NCBI RefSeq assembly: GCF_014805685.1
Contig: NC_060887.1
Location: 29,977,963 to 30,041,962 of the forward strand
Direction: 5' to 3'
DNA: 64,000 bases
Source: Silurus meridionalis
Taxonomy: Eukaryota > Chordata > Actinopteri > Siluriformes > Siluridae
Positions 1 through 34,961 of the stretch are shown here, in pieces. Each line of letters starts with the position of its first letter. The first letter of the stretch is position 1. The position numbers were made by a program, and so were the translations under genes. The notes under the pieces were generated by a model. The model did not search any database and was not told the origin of the DNA. It saw nothing but the letters and a program-made list of their open reading frames with translations.

Positions 1-105
1 TTCAAAACTGCAGCTCCTATGAGGTGTTCCCGGGCTGCAGTTGTTCAAAGAAGGAACAGTGGTTAACTGCCGACAGGGTCATGTAGCTCGTCTGTTGGAT
101 CAGTA
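1..105 (+). mobile_element. Fragment of Tc1-like MITE
   Basis: The sequence aligns with the HTH-coding part of the MITE copies at 11921-12374 and 32490-32992 (shared words: aactgcagctc, ggaacagtggt, gacagggtcatg). It is cut by the window edge. Confidence 0.6.
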
Positions 106-381
106 TTGATATTGTCACATTTCTCACTTACATCACAGAGGGTCACAAAATCAAACCTGTCATCAGTGAGGCCCAAAGCACACAATCAGACTTCTAGATA
201 AGCCAGAAAATTTATAAAACTTTAAACACTCTAAAATTAAAGTGTTGCAGTGTGTGCACAAATTAGCACATTGGGCACCATCTCATCATGATGTTAAAAT
301 TTGCTGAGAAATATTTTAATATTGCTGCTTCTTTATATTCTCAATCACAAACCTAGTAAAGAAAGGAAATGTCTAAGTGTA

Positions 382-384
<3 letters not shown>

Positions 385-435
<51 letters not shown>

Positions 436-440
436 TGTGT
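385..440. repeat. (GT)n microsatellite
   Basis: A run of about 23 GT units in kcnh2 intron 2. Confidence 0.95.
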
Positions 441-837
441 TATTCTCTCCATAATGTCTCATGTTTAGCAAGAAATTACAGCATCATTGTGTGATTAATG
501 AGGCAGTGAGCCAGCAACCAACATCAGCCAGCCAAGCAGTCAGGATTCATTAAGTGTTACTACTACAAAAACCCACTCAGCCATATTATCCACCATCATT
601 CTAACTTTGACGATTAACTTTCGATTACTCTGTTTGAGATAGACATATTAGAGTGTTAATTGACTTGTTCAATATGAAAAAAATACAGTGCAGCCATTCT
701 TCAAAAAGGTAAATAGCTTTTAAGTCTTTTTTATCAGCTCTTTTCATATGTAAAGTGTCTCTTTACACCATTTAAATACTTGTTAAATATATTCATTTAC
801 TGATACTGTACTGTATCTGAGTATCTAGCCATTATGG

Positions 838-1012
838 GGAAGGTGTAGCCTAATGTTTTAGGTTGAACTTCTGATCATAAGGTCATGAGTTCAAATACCA
901 CTAAGCTGCCACTGCTGGGCCCTTGAGCAGGGCCCTTATCTTTTAACTGCTTAGTTGCTCTGAATAAAGGGGTCTGTTATATACCATAAATGTAAATGCA
1001 TCTGCTTAATCT
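838..1012 (+). mobile_element. tRNA-derived SINE
   Basis: A degenerate B box (gagttcaaatac) near 890 is followed by the fish SINE core words ctgccactgctgggcccttg and gagcagggccctta. It ends in taaatgcatctgctt, typical of teleost SINE tails. The related element at 40400-40595 lies in the opposite orientation. Confidence 0.65.
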
Positions 1013-2764
1013 TTAGCTAGATTTTGCACAGACTGGTTATAGTTCATTATTTAATTTTAGATTTCGACTATATTATTGTCTCTATTTTATATAAAAGTTG
1101 AAAGTCCTGTTAAAATATATCTACCTTTACATTAGCATCCTAGCAACTAACAGAACAGCAGGTTCTAAGGCTGAGTTTCAGATTAACTACACCATCTTCA
1201 TATAATTTAGCTATGACACAATTTAAGCACTAATCCGATTTTACACTACCACAGCCTGTTGTAAATTCACAAATGGTGTTCCTCAAAATCTAGAACTAAT
1301 AGAACAGTGTATAACTTTGGGCTCGTTGCAAATTTGTAATATCAGAAGCAGTCACCCACAAGGAATTTTAAATCATTTAACAACTAATTAAAATCCTGTT
1401 TAAACCTAACCGTACTTTTTCAGTGAAAAAAATTTGAATGACAAAAAAAGGAAAAGCTGTAGAAAAACGAACAAAAATAGACATTGAAAAAGTGTCACTA
1501 CAGCTTCTGGGTTGAGAGCAACAAAGCAAAAAAAAAAAAAGAAAAGAAATTAAGGAAAGTCTATTAGGCTGTGCATTGGGAGATGGTCTTCCCCAGTAAT
1601 GTTTCTCTTCCCCTGGCATGACTGTAGGCTACTGGAAAGTAATCACGATTTTAAACATATTTCCCTGAGATATCATTACACAAACATAAATGAACCCCAC
1701 AAGACTATATGCAAATTATTGCATAGATAAATGTATATCGTTGGCCTAACTAAAATGCATAGACACTGATTGATGCAGCAAATAAAATTAAAGAAATCTC
1801 CTTTGAGTGGCAGATAGTCCTCCAGCCATAAATGAACAAAGGTGCGGTAGGCAAGACCCCCATTGCAGATCTTTAAAGGTTTTGCTGTTAATGATAATGG
1901 TGGGACAGAAATGCATCTAGAGATAGCACCATGGTCATTTAGCCAGGTTAGGCTAAATTTTGTGTAGATGGAGAAATGTGCCGACACGAGGAGAGCCAAT
2001 CAGATTCATGTCTGAACTAGTCTTTTGTTAGCTAGCTCCTAAACACGTAAACACAAGCACAGATTTGCTGCACATTTTTAGAAACATTTCTTTATGTCGT
2101 GTTAAATGAAAAGTTCAGAAGAAAAGACTTACAAATGTTAGACTAAAAGGCACACGGTGCAATGCAGCCATACATACAACCGCTGCACCGAGTTAGCGGC
2201 GAGTGAAGATTTGATGACATGGCAAGACCAACATTACTGACAGTGGTATAACCATTAAAGATAAAGCTTTAGAAAGACACATTTAAACTCAAAGCTCAGT
2301 TAATAAAATATATTTTTTACACTATTTAAGATCACATATTAATTATAAATACTGGTACATAAGTTGATCAGGATACATTAATGTTCTTTACACCAACACT
2401 GCTGTGATAATATTATTATTTTTATAATGCTATTAATTTTATAACTAATTACTATTTAAGCCATCCAGACCAGGTATTAGGTCAAGTTTTCCATTGGTAG
2501 AGATTACATCAATTTCAAAACCTCAAAGTGAAATGCAGTAGCAGACATTAGAACCCTGACAATGCTGGAAACTCAAACCTGACACTGTAATCACTATTTT
2601 AAGAATGGCCTTTAAATGGTGTGTTGCATCTCTGATTTTAAATTTTACTGCTTTCCCTCTGTAGGAACACAGCTCAAGGCCGAGCGATATGAGATGACTT
2701 GATTGTAATATGCATGTGCTGACCCTTCTCTGGAATGGATAGCTAAAAGTCATATATCAGGTGA

Positions 2765-2766
<2 letters not shown>

Positions 2767-2823
<57 letters not shown>
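2767..2823. repeat. (CA)n microsatellite
   Basis: About 29 pure CA units. Confidence 0.95.
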
Positions 2824-2825
<2 letters not shown>

Positions 2826-4124
2826 CTCTGTCTTGTCAGCAGTCTGGGTTTGCCAAATGAAAAAATCATGAAATGAAAATGCTATTTCTAGGCAGCTGTC
2901 ATTCTGCCTAAACCAACTGATTTTCTACAAGCAAAGCCAAAGCCCCCAATAACCCAGGATGGGAGTTTATATGGAGCAAAGGGCATTTAGGTCATTTGCA
3001 GGTTTGGAACCCTTGGTACAGTGTGTCTCATTTAAAGATGTACTGTATCAGATATAACAATATTAAATATTGTAATTCTATTAATTTGATCTCTTCTATA
3101 TTATTTTATTTTTCTATTATAAGATTCCCCCCCCTGGTTTTCATAGATCAAACTACAGACATTTCAATATTAGAAATGTCAATCAAAATGAATTTGGCCT
3201 TTAAACAGGGCCCAGGGTTTTTTTTTTGGCATAGAAGGAAAAAATAAATTGATTTAATGGCAGGGGCAAAGAAAAGCTGCTCTATTAGAAGTATAGCCAG
3301 GTACCTTACGAAAGCAATTTATCACTAACCTAGTGGTGTTAATTAAATAAAACAATATGTCACTGCATACGCATATTTGTATTTTCTTGTGTGTATTTCT
3401 CATCCATTAATTTCCAATCCCTTATCAAGATTTCATAACAGTGTTGTTCAAGGGTAATAAAAACATCTGGGGTTACTGTACTGAGAGGTTTTGATCTTTA
3501 CACCACAGTGACTTATAAGAAACACTTATCTTTTTCACTGAAATGTGTACACGTCAACGTTTATACTCATTTGTCTTCATCAAGTGTCTTCTAAGGACTG
3601 ATGTCAGGGTCCACTGGTACATTACAGACACACAGCCTTTCCACCTCAAGAGGCAAAAAAAACATGTGCGTGTTCTCTCTGTACAGTAAATTTGAACGCT
3701 GAAGTGTAAGTGATTGATTAAGTGCTGGTTAGATCAGGAATAGGACAAGTGAGCATGAGAACTAGTGATTTATCATTTTGAAGGCTGATGCCAGCACACT
3801 GCTCACCAGATGAATGGATGCACTGGAATGAGGTAGAACACCACACAATATTTGACCTACTCTTCCATTGTGCATCCCTCAGCTCCACCATGTTGCAGCA
3901 CACATTCAAAGGCAGAAAAAAGAAATGCCTTGATACGAAGAATATAAATAACACAAGGCTGTGTTTCCCTCTGTGTATGTGCATTATGCATGGCAAGTTT
4001 TTCATCACGGAAGTCTGTGCAGTATGCGTGCCTGTGCCTTTGTATTTAATCATGTTTATGTTTGGCTGTGTGCATGTGTGCAGCACTAATTGTGTGTTTT
4101 TATGTGTCTATGTTCAAGTGCTCA

Positions 4125-4195
4125 TTTGCATGTGTAATTACGTGTCTATGTCCATGATGAGAATATTGACATAGACAAGTAAAAACACATGCAAA
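4125..4195. repeat. Foldback with paired octamer motifs
   Basis: Two nested complementary blocks: 4125-4135 with 4185-4195 (outer) and 4142-4152 with 4168-4177 (inner). The outer arms contain ATTTGCAT and its complement ATGCAAAT, the POU octamer. Function is unknown. Confidence 0.55.
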
Positions 4196-4269
4196 TGTGT
4201 CAGACATGTCTGTTTGTGCATGTTTTTGTTTCTCATGTGTGTCATGTTTTGTCCTCGTGCAGTATTTTC

Positions 4270-4780
4270 CATTGATGGATGAAGTACACAAAAATAATAA
4301 AAATAGATAAACTAGGTTTAAAATATTACTCCAGTAAAAGTAAAAGTGCTCCATTTAAACTTTCAATTGAGTATTTGCCATTAAATGTACTTAAAGATCG
4401 AAATACTATGATTTATTATGGCTATAATGTTCCTATTATCATTTTTGTAACAAGACTGTTGCTTAATCAACTCAGTTTATGTGAAAAGACTCTGTTACTC
4501 TCAGCACACCGATCTATTAATAGAATGACATTTATGAGTCAAACACTGATTGATATCTATTAAAGTTATCATGAGCCTAAAACCTTCTTTCCAGCTACTT
4601 AAATAAATCGTGAAAACAAGGCCACGGTTGTTGTAGCAAGTTAGAGTCAAGAGTTTCTTCCATCATTTATTCCTCTCAAAATGTTCTGCTTGCTGTTGAA
4701 CTGACACTGAACTGTATGTTATGTGTAAGTAGATACCACCAAACGGATTACATTTACTTCGTTACTGTCCAACACTGTTA
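4270..4780. mobile_element. Possible hAT-like non-autonomous repeat
   Basis: The edges resemble a common teleost repeat that opens with tgaagtacacaaa and closes with ttacttcgttactgtccaacact, with runs of agtaaaagt inside. Related sequence occurs at 44287-45975. It has no coding capacity; the family assignment is from memory of teleost repeats. Confidence 0.35.
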
Positions 4781-5764
4781 TTTTCATGTGTCTCCATTCA
4801 TGTATGTCTGCTTCAGATTGAATGGCAGGTCATACATACCATGAAAAGCAAGAGACTATAAATAAACAACAACATTAACAAAGGGAAGGTGAAGCCATGA
4901 TCCTAAAACGTGCCTGGGAATACCCATTGCTGTTTATTGTCTCTTAGAAAAAAAAAATCAAAATCAGCTCTGTGTCCCAAAGCTCATTTGCATTCACAGC
5001 AAAGTCGCATATATCTGTGGCCAACCTGTGGTTATATATTCACAGTCTATGCAAAAATAAATGTGACTGTCCCCATGCTGCCCTGCGCTTATTATACATC
5101 ATGGATATTAAATACTACATTGGCTCTCTTATAATCGTGCCAAATGTGCAGTTTCTTTAGTGAGTGCTTAATCTCCGGCAGAGGAGCACATAGAGAAATC
5201 AGTGCTATACAGTAGAAACTATGTTTGGTGGGCTAGTAGAGCCTCCCACTCATAAAAAAGAACAAATGTGATCTGAGCAGGTGACAACAAACAGCTGCTG
5301 CACTGGCCTTGTCCTCAACTGTTATAATGTAAATACTCAAACACCTGCAATTATTCCTAATGCTATTTATTTTTTATTTTTTGTTGATCTACTTCAGTCT
5401 TTTTCCTTTAAACTTGCTAAATGTTCTTTTTTTTTAAGTTCTCTTTCTGGATAGTAAATACTGTATGTTTTTTTATTTAGCACTCTCTAATCAGTAACTA
5501 ATCAGTACAATACCTAAGCCGTGTCACGATACAGACACACACAGATAGATTGCCAGCAAGCAACGTATAATCCTATAAATCCTACACAGTTCCTGCGGAT
5601 TCAGTGACAGCGCATGTAGGCTCATCCAAAAAACAGGTTTAAACTCTCATATCAGATGCTGAATTGCTGCCATGAGGCACCTCACATACAGCGATCAACA
5701 ATTCAGCATCCAAAGCATCATTAGTCATTTCCTGTCATAGGGAGAGACATCAGAGCTGTCCTAC

Positions 5765-28510
<22,746 letters not shown>

Positions 28511-28633
28511 CTAGACAGAGAGCGAAGAGCGCCGCGGCGCCCGGGCAACTTCATTAGCGATGCCGTCCGCTCTAGCGGCCAACACCCCACACACACACAC
28601 GCCACTGCCACTCTGCTCCTATCCAATTCAACG

Positions 28634-28634
28634 C

Positions 28635-28662
<28 letters not shown>
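28634..28662. repeat. (GT)n microsatellite in kcnh2 5' flank
   Basis: About 14 GT units, less than 200 bp upstream of the kcnh2 start codon on the gene strand, so possibly inside the 5' UTR or promoter. Confidence 0.9.
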
Positions 28663-28665
<3 letters not shown>

Positions 28666-29131
28666 CGTGTGCGTGTGTTGTCAAAAAAAAAAAAGGAGCC
28701 GGAAACGCTCCTGAAATCCTTTCTCCGCTTTAGAATGAACTATTGCACGCGCGCTCACTTCGTCGCATCCAGGTTCTATGGGGGATGAAAAGCAAAACAA
28801 AAAAAAAGAAAAAAAAAACTGATGGTGTCACAACTCCAAGGTTTTGATGGGTTTGCTTTCTTTCTTTCTTTCGTTCTCTTTTCCTCTTCTCAGGACGCTT
28901 TCTTCTCGCGCGGTAGAGCGTCGGTGGGGTTGGAGATGTTTCAGTGCGCGCACTGGATGGAGCTCACACACTGGAGGCGGCGGCGACACCTCCTTCAACC
29001 CCTTCCGCTCTGCTGGAAGAGCTACAAAACATCACAGCGCGCACCAAAAGCGCTCCATCAGCATCCTCAAAAGCCCCATCACACATACCCAAATGATGCA
29101 TTACAACCCCTGTGTTATAACCCCGAACCCC

Positions 29132-29162
29132 CATCATCATCATCATCATCATCATCATCATG
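29132..29162. repeat. (CAT)n microsatellite
   Basis: Ten CAT units. The His or Met runs in open frames here come only from this repeat. Confidence 0.93.
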
Positions 29163-29455
29163 CAAGTAGCAGAAACAAGAACATAACAAAGCATGGAATA
29201 AGGAAAGATTTGCTTTCTAAACAAACTGAGATGTTAATGATGAGGATGATAAGGAGGAGGAGGATGATTTCGAAAGCGCGTGCGACAGGTGCGTGATGTT
29301 CACCATGCAGGTGTGGTGATGATTTGGAGGAAAGAATCCGAGACACAATAGTGAACTATCATGAAGCGTCTTTAATAAAGAAACAGAAAGAGTTCACACA
29401 AAGCATGCCGCCTCACCTCGATCCCGGCTGCACTGGTCTCTATGTGTGTGTGAGA

Positions 29456-29630
29456 AAGAGAGAGAGAGAGAGTGTGTGTGTGTGTGTGTGTGTGTGTGAT
29501 GGAGTGAGTGAGAGTGTGTACGTGACGGACTTAAAAGGTTCTTTGTTTGGTTGATGGACGCAGCTGTAGGGTTTTCACCGCCACACACACACACACACAC
29601 GCGCACGCGCGCGCGCGCACACACACACAC
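29456..29630. repeat. Compound GA/GT and CA/CG microsatellites
   Basis: (GA)n-(GT)n at 29456-29498 and (CA)n-(CG)n-(CA)n at 29582-29630. The alternating CA/CG tract is a potential Z-DNA former upstream of kcnh2. Confidence 0.9.
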
Positions 29631-30163
29631 TGTAGCTGCTACGTCACCGTGGCGTGGATGTGGGGTTTCCCTACCCGAAACGCTGAGAGGCGGGCTGTAT
29701 CTCCAACCATCTAAACGATCCTGTACTGAGCAGTTCGTGCAAAAAAAATCCTGCTATCACCAGGATCTTATACTTTAGTGATGTATTGGGAAAAAGCCAT
29801 CCAAGTCGAGCGGGTTTTTTAAAGAAAAAATAAGACTACTGAAGGTTGGGAGATTTCCACAGATAAAAGAGAGAAAAAAACGCGCAATAAGCTTAGCAGG
29901 TAAATATTTTCTGTCTACACATGATTCTACTGTCGGTTTTGCAGGCTCGGTAATAATGGTGAGTAATTTTAAAGGAGAAAATAACCCTCCGATTCTTTCG
30001 TTATGTCGGGGATTCGAGGTTTTATTTAGTGATTCCGCTAGGGGGCGCCCCGTGGCCTTCTCCCTCCTCAATCCCTTATTTAGGCACGAGCGCGCAGGGA
30101 GGCCACCGGTGAGATCTTCCAGCTTCCCAGTGTTACACACTCCTCCTCCTCCTCTATCCAATC

Positions 30164-30169
30164 TTTCTT

Positions 30170-30224
<55 letters not shown>

Positions 30225-30366
30225 TTGTACACACGCACACGCCTCAATAATCTATGTGGCAAAATATACACATAGACAGACAGACTTCATATAAACTGCT
30301 CTGTTTACACACACACACACACACACACACATTTTTTTGTAATTAACAAAAGATTTCTGAACATTT

Positions 30367-30402
<36 letters not shown>

Positions 30403-30460
30403 CTCACCAATTTTTTTGTGATTAAAAACACAGTGCACACACACACACACAAACACACCC
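30164..30460. repeat. Cluster of CT and CA microsatellites
   Basis: (CT)n-(CA)n at 30164-30226, then CA tracts at 30309-30331, 30369-30401 and 30436-30451. The last three are each followed by similar words (atttttttgtaatta / atttttttgtgatta), which hints at a tandem duplication of a CA-plus-spacer unit. Confidence 0.88.
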
Positions 30461-32453
30461 ACACCCCACTGATGGGTGGTCAGGGCCAGCAAAGCCTTCT
30501 CTGCTGGCCTAAACACTACCAGAAGCACTGACCTACATTTACAACCTAAATTCTAATATTTGTTCCATGAAATTGTATTAATTTATTCCCAACAGTTTAT
30601 TCTCTTCATTTTGTAGCGTCTCTCTTGGCTGCACTGCTTCCAGTACGTGTATGTGGATGTAGATTTTTTTGTCCAATCAGATTTCAGCCTCTATGTACTG
30701 CCATGTCAATCTAATCTCCCCAGGACCTTCAAAGTCTGTACTGCTGGGGTCTTTACCATAGTCTCCTTAAGAAATAGCTCTGTTTCTTTAACCCATCAGA
30801 TTTTATATTCGCCTCACAGGGCAGCTACCTGGCCCAGAATAGCGTCAGCATTTCTCTGTCCTCTGATTGGTTGGTCAGAAGGAAACTGTTACAGCAAAGT
30901 TTGACTGGCAAAACACGTGTGTAGCGCTGCACACATTAATACAACAGCATAATTGTATAAGTTAAAAAAAATCTAATTATTGGCATTTGCTGTGAAGGAA
31001 ATAAACTGTTTTCATACAGACTTCATCGCACCACTTTACTAGCTCATCTGGATTATTATCCTATAACAGAAGGCAATCATCATATTTATTTCCTTGTTTA
31101 TTACTTGTAATATTTACTAATTATTGTTGTGATAATGTTTTTGGAATAATTTCCCCTTATTATTGTTGTTGCAATATAAATAAAGAAATGTAACAAATGA
31201 TTTAATGGCAGAACTGAATATACTTTTGAAACTACATTTGTTGGCCCTTTGCCTCGTGAAATCTATTGCAAGTCTGTGCTCAGGTCCACGACTGCCAGAA
31301 ACTAGAACCATGAGCCAACATCTAAATGGTGCTTTATTTAATGGCAGTGATTTGCCACTTTATCGCTGTAGATATAATAAACTCTATAATAAACCAAGAA
31401 TAAACTCAAACATATAATGTGTCCAACATTAGATTTTTTTTCCCTTCGAAATTAAAACGTAATACCTGGCGTGTTTAGATTTCCTGGAAAGGCCACAGCT
31501 GTAATGTTAAACCATGCCGTTATTCTTTTTTGTTCTCCTCCAGGGTGCGTCTATCAAGCCTGTTATGTCTGGTGCTTTTTGAAAGATCTGTGGTCATTAT
31601 CGTTGTGTGTATCTGACTCCAGCTGCTGCAGTGAGTCATACAGCAGACAGAACAGTGGACAGGCGTATGGATATCATAATGCAGGATACATTTAGTGTGG
31701 GGAATTTATAGCTCAGAAGTCAAAGTATCTTTCATTGACATTTAAAACACATTCACACAAAACACACACACAAACTACATTTTCATTTTTATTATTACTA
31801 AAGCCTTAGGTTGATCACTAGTAACATATGAATGCATGATAGGTACAGAATTTTAAATAGATATGCTGGAATTGAAAACGTAAAAAAAAAAAAATACAAA
31901 TACAAATGAAAAATGCTTTTTTTTCCATTTTAAAAGAAGAACAGGAATATCTTTGGTCATAATACAGAGCACTGAGAGCATTAGGTTTCACTGCAACATT
32001 TAACAGTAAGTATTTAAATATAACAGATGTAATAAATTTTTTAAGTATGCAGTGTACTGTGTGTGCATTTGTGTGTGGGTGTGTGTGTGTGTGTTTGACA
32101 GAGAGAGACAGAGACCAAAAGACATAAAAGACATTAGGATATAAAAGCCATAATTTAAAACCTGTACAGTTATCTGAGAGCTTCAGAAAGTACTATATAA
32201 AAAGTTTTCAGTCATATAATGACTACAAGCTACTTCAAAATATACTGAGGGTGTTTGGGTGATTTTTATTTCTTTCTTTTCCCAAGCTGTCAGTTGTTCC
32301 AAAAATGTTTAACGTTTGGCCAGATCTCCACCTGAAAATAAGAAAGGAGAACATTAAATCAGCAGCAGCCCAACACCTGCTGTTTGTGTATATTGGGGTG
32401 AGCTAAACAATGTTTCTTCACTGACCCAGGACAGAAATCAAGTTACAAAGAAA

Positions 32454-32454
<1 letters not shown>

Positions 32455-32489
<35 letters not shown>
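32455..32489. repeat. (AT)n microsatellite
   Basis: About 17 AT units; it abuts the left end of the Tc1 MITE, consistent with TA target choice. Confidence 0.92.
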
Positions 32490-32495
<6 letters not shown>

Positions 32496-32992
32496 CAACA
32501 ATATAACATTATGAGAGGTGAAGTGAATAACACTGATTATCTCTTCATCATGGCACCTGTTAGTGGGTGGGATATATTAGGCAGCAAGCGAAAATTTTGC
32601 CCCTAAAAATGTATGTGTTAAAAGCAGGAAAAATGGGTGAGCATAAGAATTTGAGCAAGTTCGACAAGGGCCAGATTGTGATTACTAGATGACTGGGTCA
32701 GAGCATCTCCAAAACGGCAGCTCTTGTGGGATGTTTCTGGTCTGCAGTGGTCAGTTTCTATCAAACGTGGTCCAAGGAAGGAACAGTGGTGAACCAGCGA
32801 CAGGGTCATTTGTGGCCGAGGCACACAGATGTACGTGCGGAGCGAAGGCTGGTCTGTGTTGTCCAATCCAACAGACGAGCTCCTGTAGCACAAACTGCTG
32901 AAGAAGTTAATGCTGTTACTGCTCGAGGGATCAGAACTGTTTTAGCAGGAAAAATCGGGACCAACGCAGTTTTAGGCAGGCGGCCATAAAGT
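32490..32992 (+). mobile_element. Tc1-like MITE with remnant transposase N-terminus
   Basis: Translating across 32690-32900 gives pieces of a Tc1 transposase DNA-binding domain (SISKTAALVG is recognisable as GQSISKTAALVGC, then [14 protein letters not shown]). After gaagttaatgctgttactgc it jumps to the C-terminal end (gggatcagaactgttttagc). The core is deleted. The right inverted repeat is damaged. Confidence 0.75.
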
Positions 32993-33589
32993 TGGTGAAA
33001 TCTTTTTTTTGTTATATGTATATAATCCCTCAGGAACGTATTAAGTGGCAGACCACAAGTGTGTTTAGTCTCTGCCTCGCACGTTTTTTTAATTATTATT
33101 ATTATAATTAATATTATTAAACTTGGAGCGCAGTGTCACTGTGGTTTCTCCATACCGGAAATAAGATTTGTTTTGTGCATGCATGAAAACGCTAAAGAAT
33201 CCACTTTACCCAAATGGGGTCTAACAAATGTAAACTCTTTAATTTTTCTAATAATTTAATTTTATTTAATCAATTTAAATAGTGCCAATTTAATTGATTA
33301 CTTAATTAAATAAATATAATGAAAAAGTGTATTGCATTAATTCCATTTATTCTATTTTATTGTTATAAATATTATTTTATATATTATTTAATAAGCAGGC
33401 ATTTTATTTAGAATTGTTTTAAAAATGTAAACTGTTTAAATATCAATGATTACAAATGTAAATAATAATAAACTGCAATAATAAAATGTCAAGCAATTTT
33501 ATGCTTTGCATTTTTTCCCCCTAATTGTACCAAAATGTTACCAAACCGTAACTTAAAAACCGATGTATGCACTTGTGTCTTTGAGCGTT

Positions 33590-34045
33590 GGAGGGCGGAG
33601 CCGGACGGAACGATCGGTAAGAACCACCTGCAGCTGATGAGACTAATCAGTGCGCTCTGTTTTAGTCCGGTGACGCCAATAAAGAGGAGCGAGACACCAG
33701 CCTAGGGAGAGAGCGCCACTAAGCAGAGAAGAGCACAAGGGTCACTGAACGGTGACTGAGCGTGGGCGGTCACCAGGAAAAGGCGTGCTGGTGCGCAAGG
33801 AAACTAGCAAGGCGCTAGAAGGTGAAAGCGTGCCGATCCGCGAGTGAGACAGGATATGCCGGAGGAAGGCGGGACGATCTGTGTGTGGCCGCCGGCAGAA
33901 GACAAGATGGAAAGTCGTCCTGAACCGCAAGTGTGTGGGTGAGCCCCGGCGTGAGTACTGGAAAAGGAAAGTGCCGGGGTGAATATAAAAGTAAACTTTT
34001 GCCTGTCTCTCTTTCTTCCAAAGTGGTACCAGTGAGTTTTCTACA
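33590..34045 (+). mobile_element. LTR-like unit 1
   Basis: It carries gtaagaaccacctgcagctg, gatgagactaatcagtgc, agcgagacaccagcct, a run of TG/GC-rich sequence, gtaaacttttgcctgtctct and the end gagttttctaca. The next bases gtggtgccgaaccc look like a tRNA primer-binding site, which would make this the 5' LTR of a retrotransposon, possibly BEL/Pao-type. The class is not certain. Confidence 0.55.
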
Positions 34046-34111
34046 GTGGTGCCGAACCCCCATGCTGAAAGAGCGGTATAACGCATTGGAGACTTTGCCA
34101 CGGAGGTAGCA

Positions 34112-34413
34112 GGCGGTAAGAAACCCCTGCAGCTGATGAGACTAATCAGTGCACTCTGTTTCAGTCTGGTGATGCCCATAAAGAGGATAGAGACACCAGC
34201 CTAAGGAGAGAGCGCCACCAAGCAGAGAAGAGTGTAAGCATCACCAACTAAGCGTGACTACGCGTGGGTGGGCGCAGGTGAAAGACGTGCCGGCCAGCAA
34301 GTGCACTCGGATAAACAGCAAGAAAAAGCGTGTGCGGTCCACAAGGAAATTCTTTTGGTAAACTTTGGGTCTCTCCCTTTCTTTCACCGCAGAACCAGTG
34401 TGTTTGCTACAAT
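34112..34413 (+). mobile_element. LTR-like unit 2 (diverged copy)
   Basis: It repeats the landmarks of unit 1 in the same order (cagctgatgagactaatcag, agacaccagcct, gcgccaccaagcagagaaga, ggtaaactttgggtctctcc, gtgtttgctaca) but is shorter and clearly diverged. Only about 65 bp separate the two units, so the coding interior is gone. Confidence 0.55.
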
Positions 34414-34904
34414 ACAGACCCATGTTTATGTACAGTTTATGTACCGTTACACCCCCAATATAAATATACAGTATCTGTAGAGTAGAGCACACCCCTGACA
34501 TTTTAACAACCATTTGATCATATATCCTCTCAATGGACAATATTATGGAAATTAAACTTTGATATATTTTAGTCAATGTGCAGCTTGTATAGCAGTATAG
34601 ATTTACTGTCCTCTGCAAATAACTCAACATACAGCCACAATACAATGATATAACAATAATTATATAACAATACAGTTCTTGCAAAAAAAAAAAAGGATGG
34701 TAACTCAAGAGAGGAAAGGAGAGTGCATACCCTGGATACAGTATATCTATGGACTCGGTGTAACTCAGAACTGCTGATATAAAGACTTAAGTTTGGCTGT
34801 TTTGGGTGTGTGAATGGTTATAGCACATTCAACGCTGACGTGATATTACTGAGTCAGCTTTGTAGCAGTTACAAAGCTGCCAGAAAATACAGTGCAGATC
34901 ATGT

Positions 34905-34912
<8 letters not shown>

Positions 34913-34958
<46 letters not shown>
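34913..34958. repeat. (GA)n microsatellite
   Basis: About 22 GA units in the intergenic region. Confidence 0.93.

Positions 34959-34961
<3 letters not shown>

Larger units (their letters stand above)
1..5764 (-). other. kcnh2: Part of kcnh2 intron 2
   Basis: No coding exon was found here; exon 3 of the channel should lie beyond the left edge. The stretch is AT-rich. It holds a MITE fragment at the edge (1-105), (GT)n at 385-440, a SINE (838-1012), (CA)n at 2767-2823, a foldback (4125-4195) and a probable hAT-like repeat (4270-4780). The overlapping open frames of about 125 codons at 3.7-4.2 kb run on both strands and match nothing I recognise. Confidence 0.7.

Noticed and set aside
838..1012. 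tRNA gene suggested by the B-box-like sequence
   Set aside because: No cloverleaf can be drawn; the flanking words identify a SINE.
3718..4174. Overlapping open frames of about 120 codons on both strands
   Set aside because: Low-complexity GT-rich DNA with no domain, no splice context and no matching neighbour.
28880..29000. Possible plus-strand exon after a pyrimidine-rich acceptor-like ctcttctcag
   Set aside because: No conserved peptide follows and the frames run into the CAT repeat; it lies in the kcnh2 upstream region.
29394..30528. Several open frames of 60-150 codons with CVCV, THTH and SLSL runs
   Set aside because: All are produced by CA, CT and GA microsatellites.
33742..34179. 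Minus-strand open frame of 145 codons
   Set aside because: It lies across the LTR-like units on the wrong strand and has no recognisable domain.
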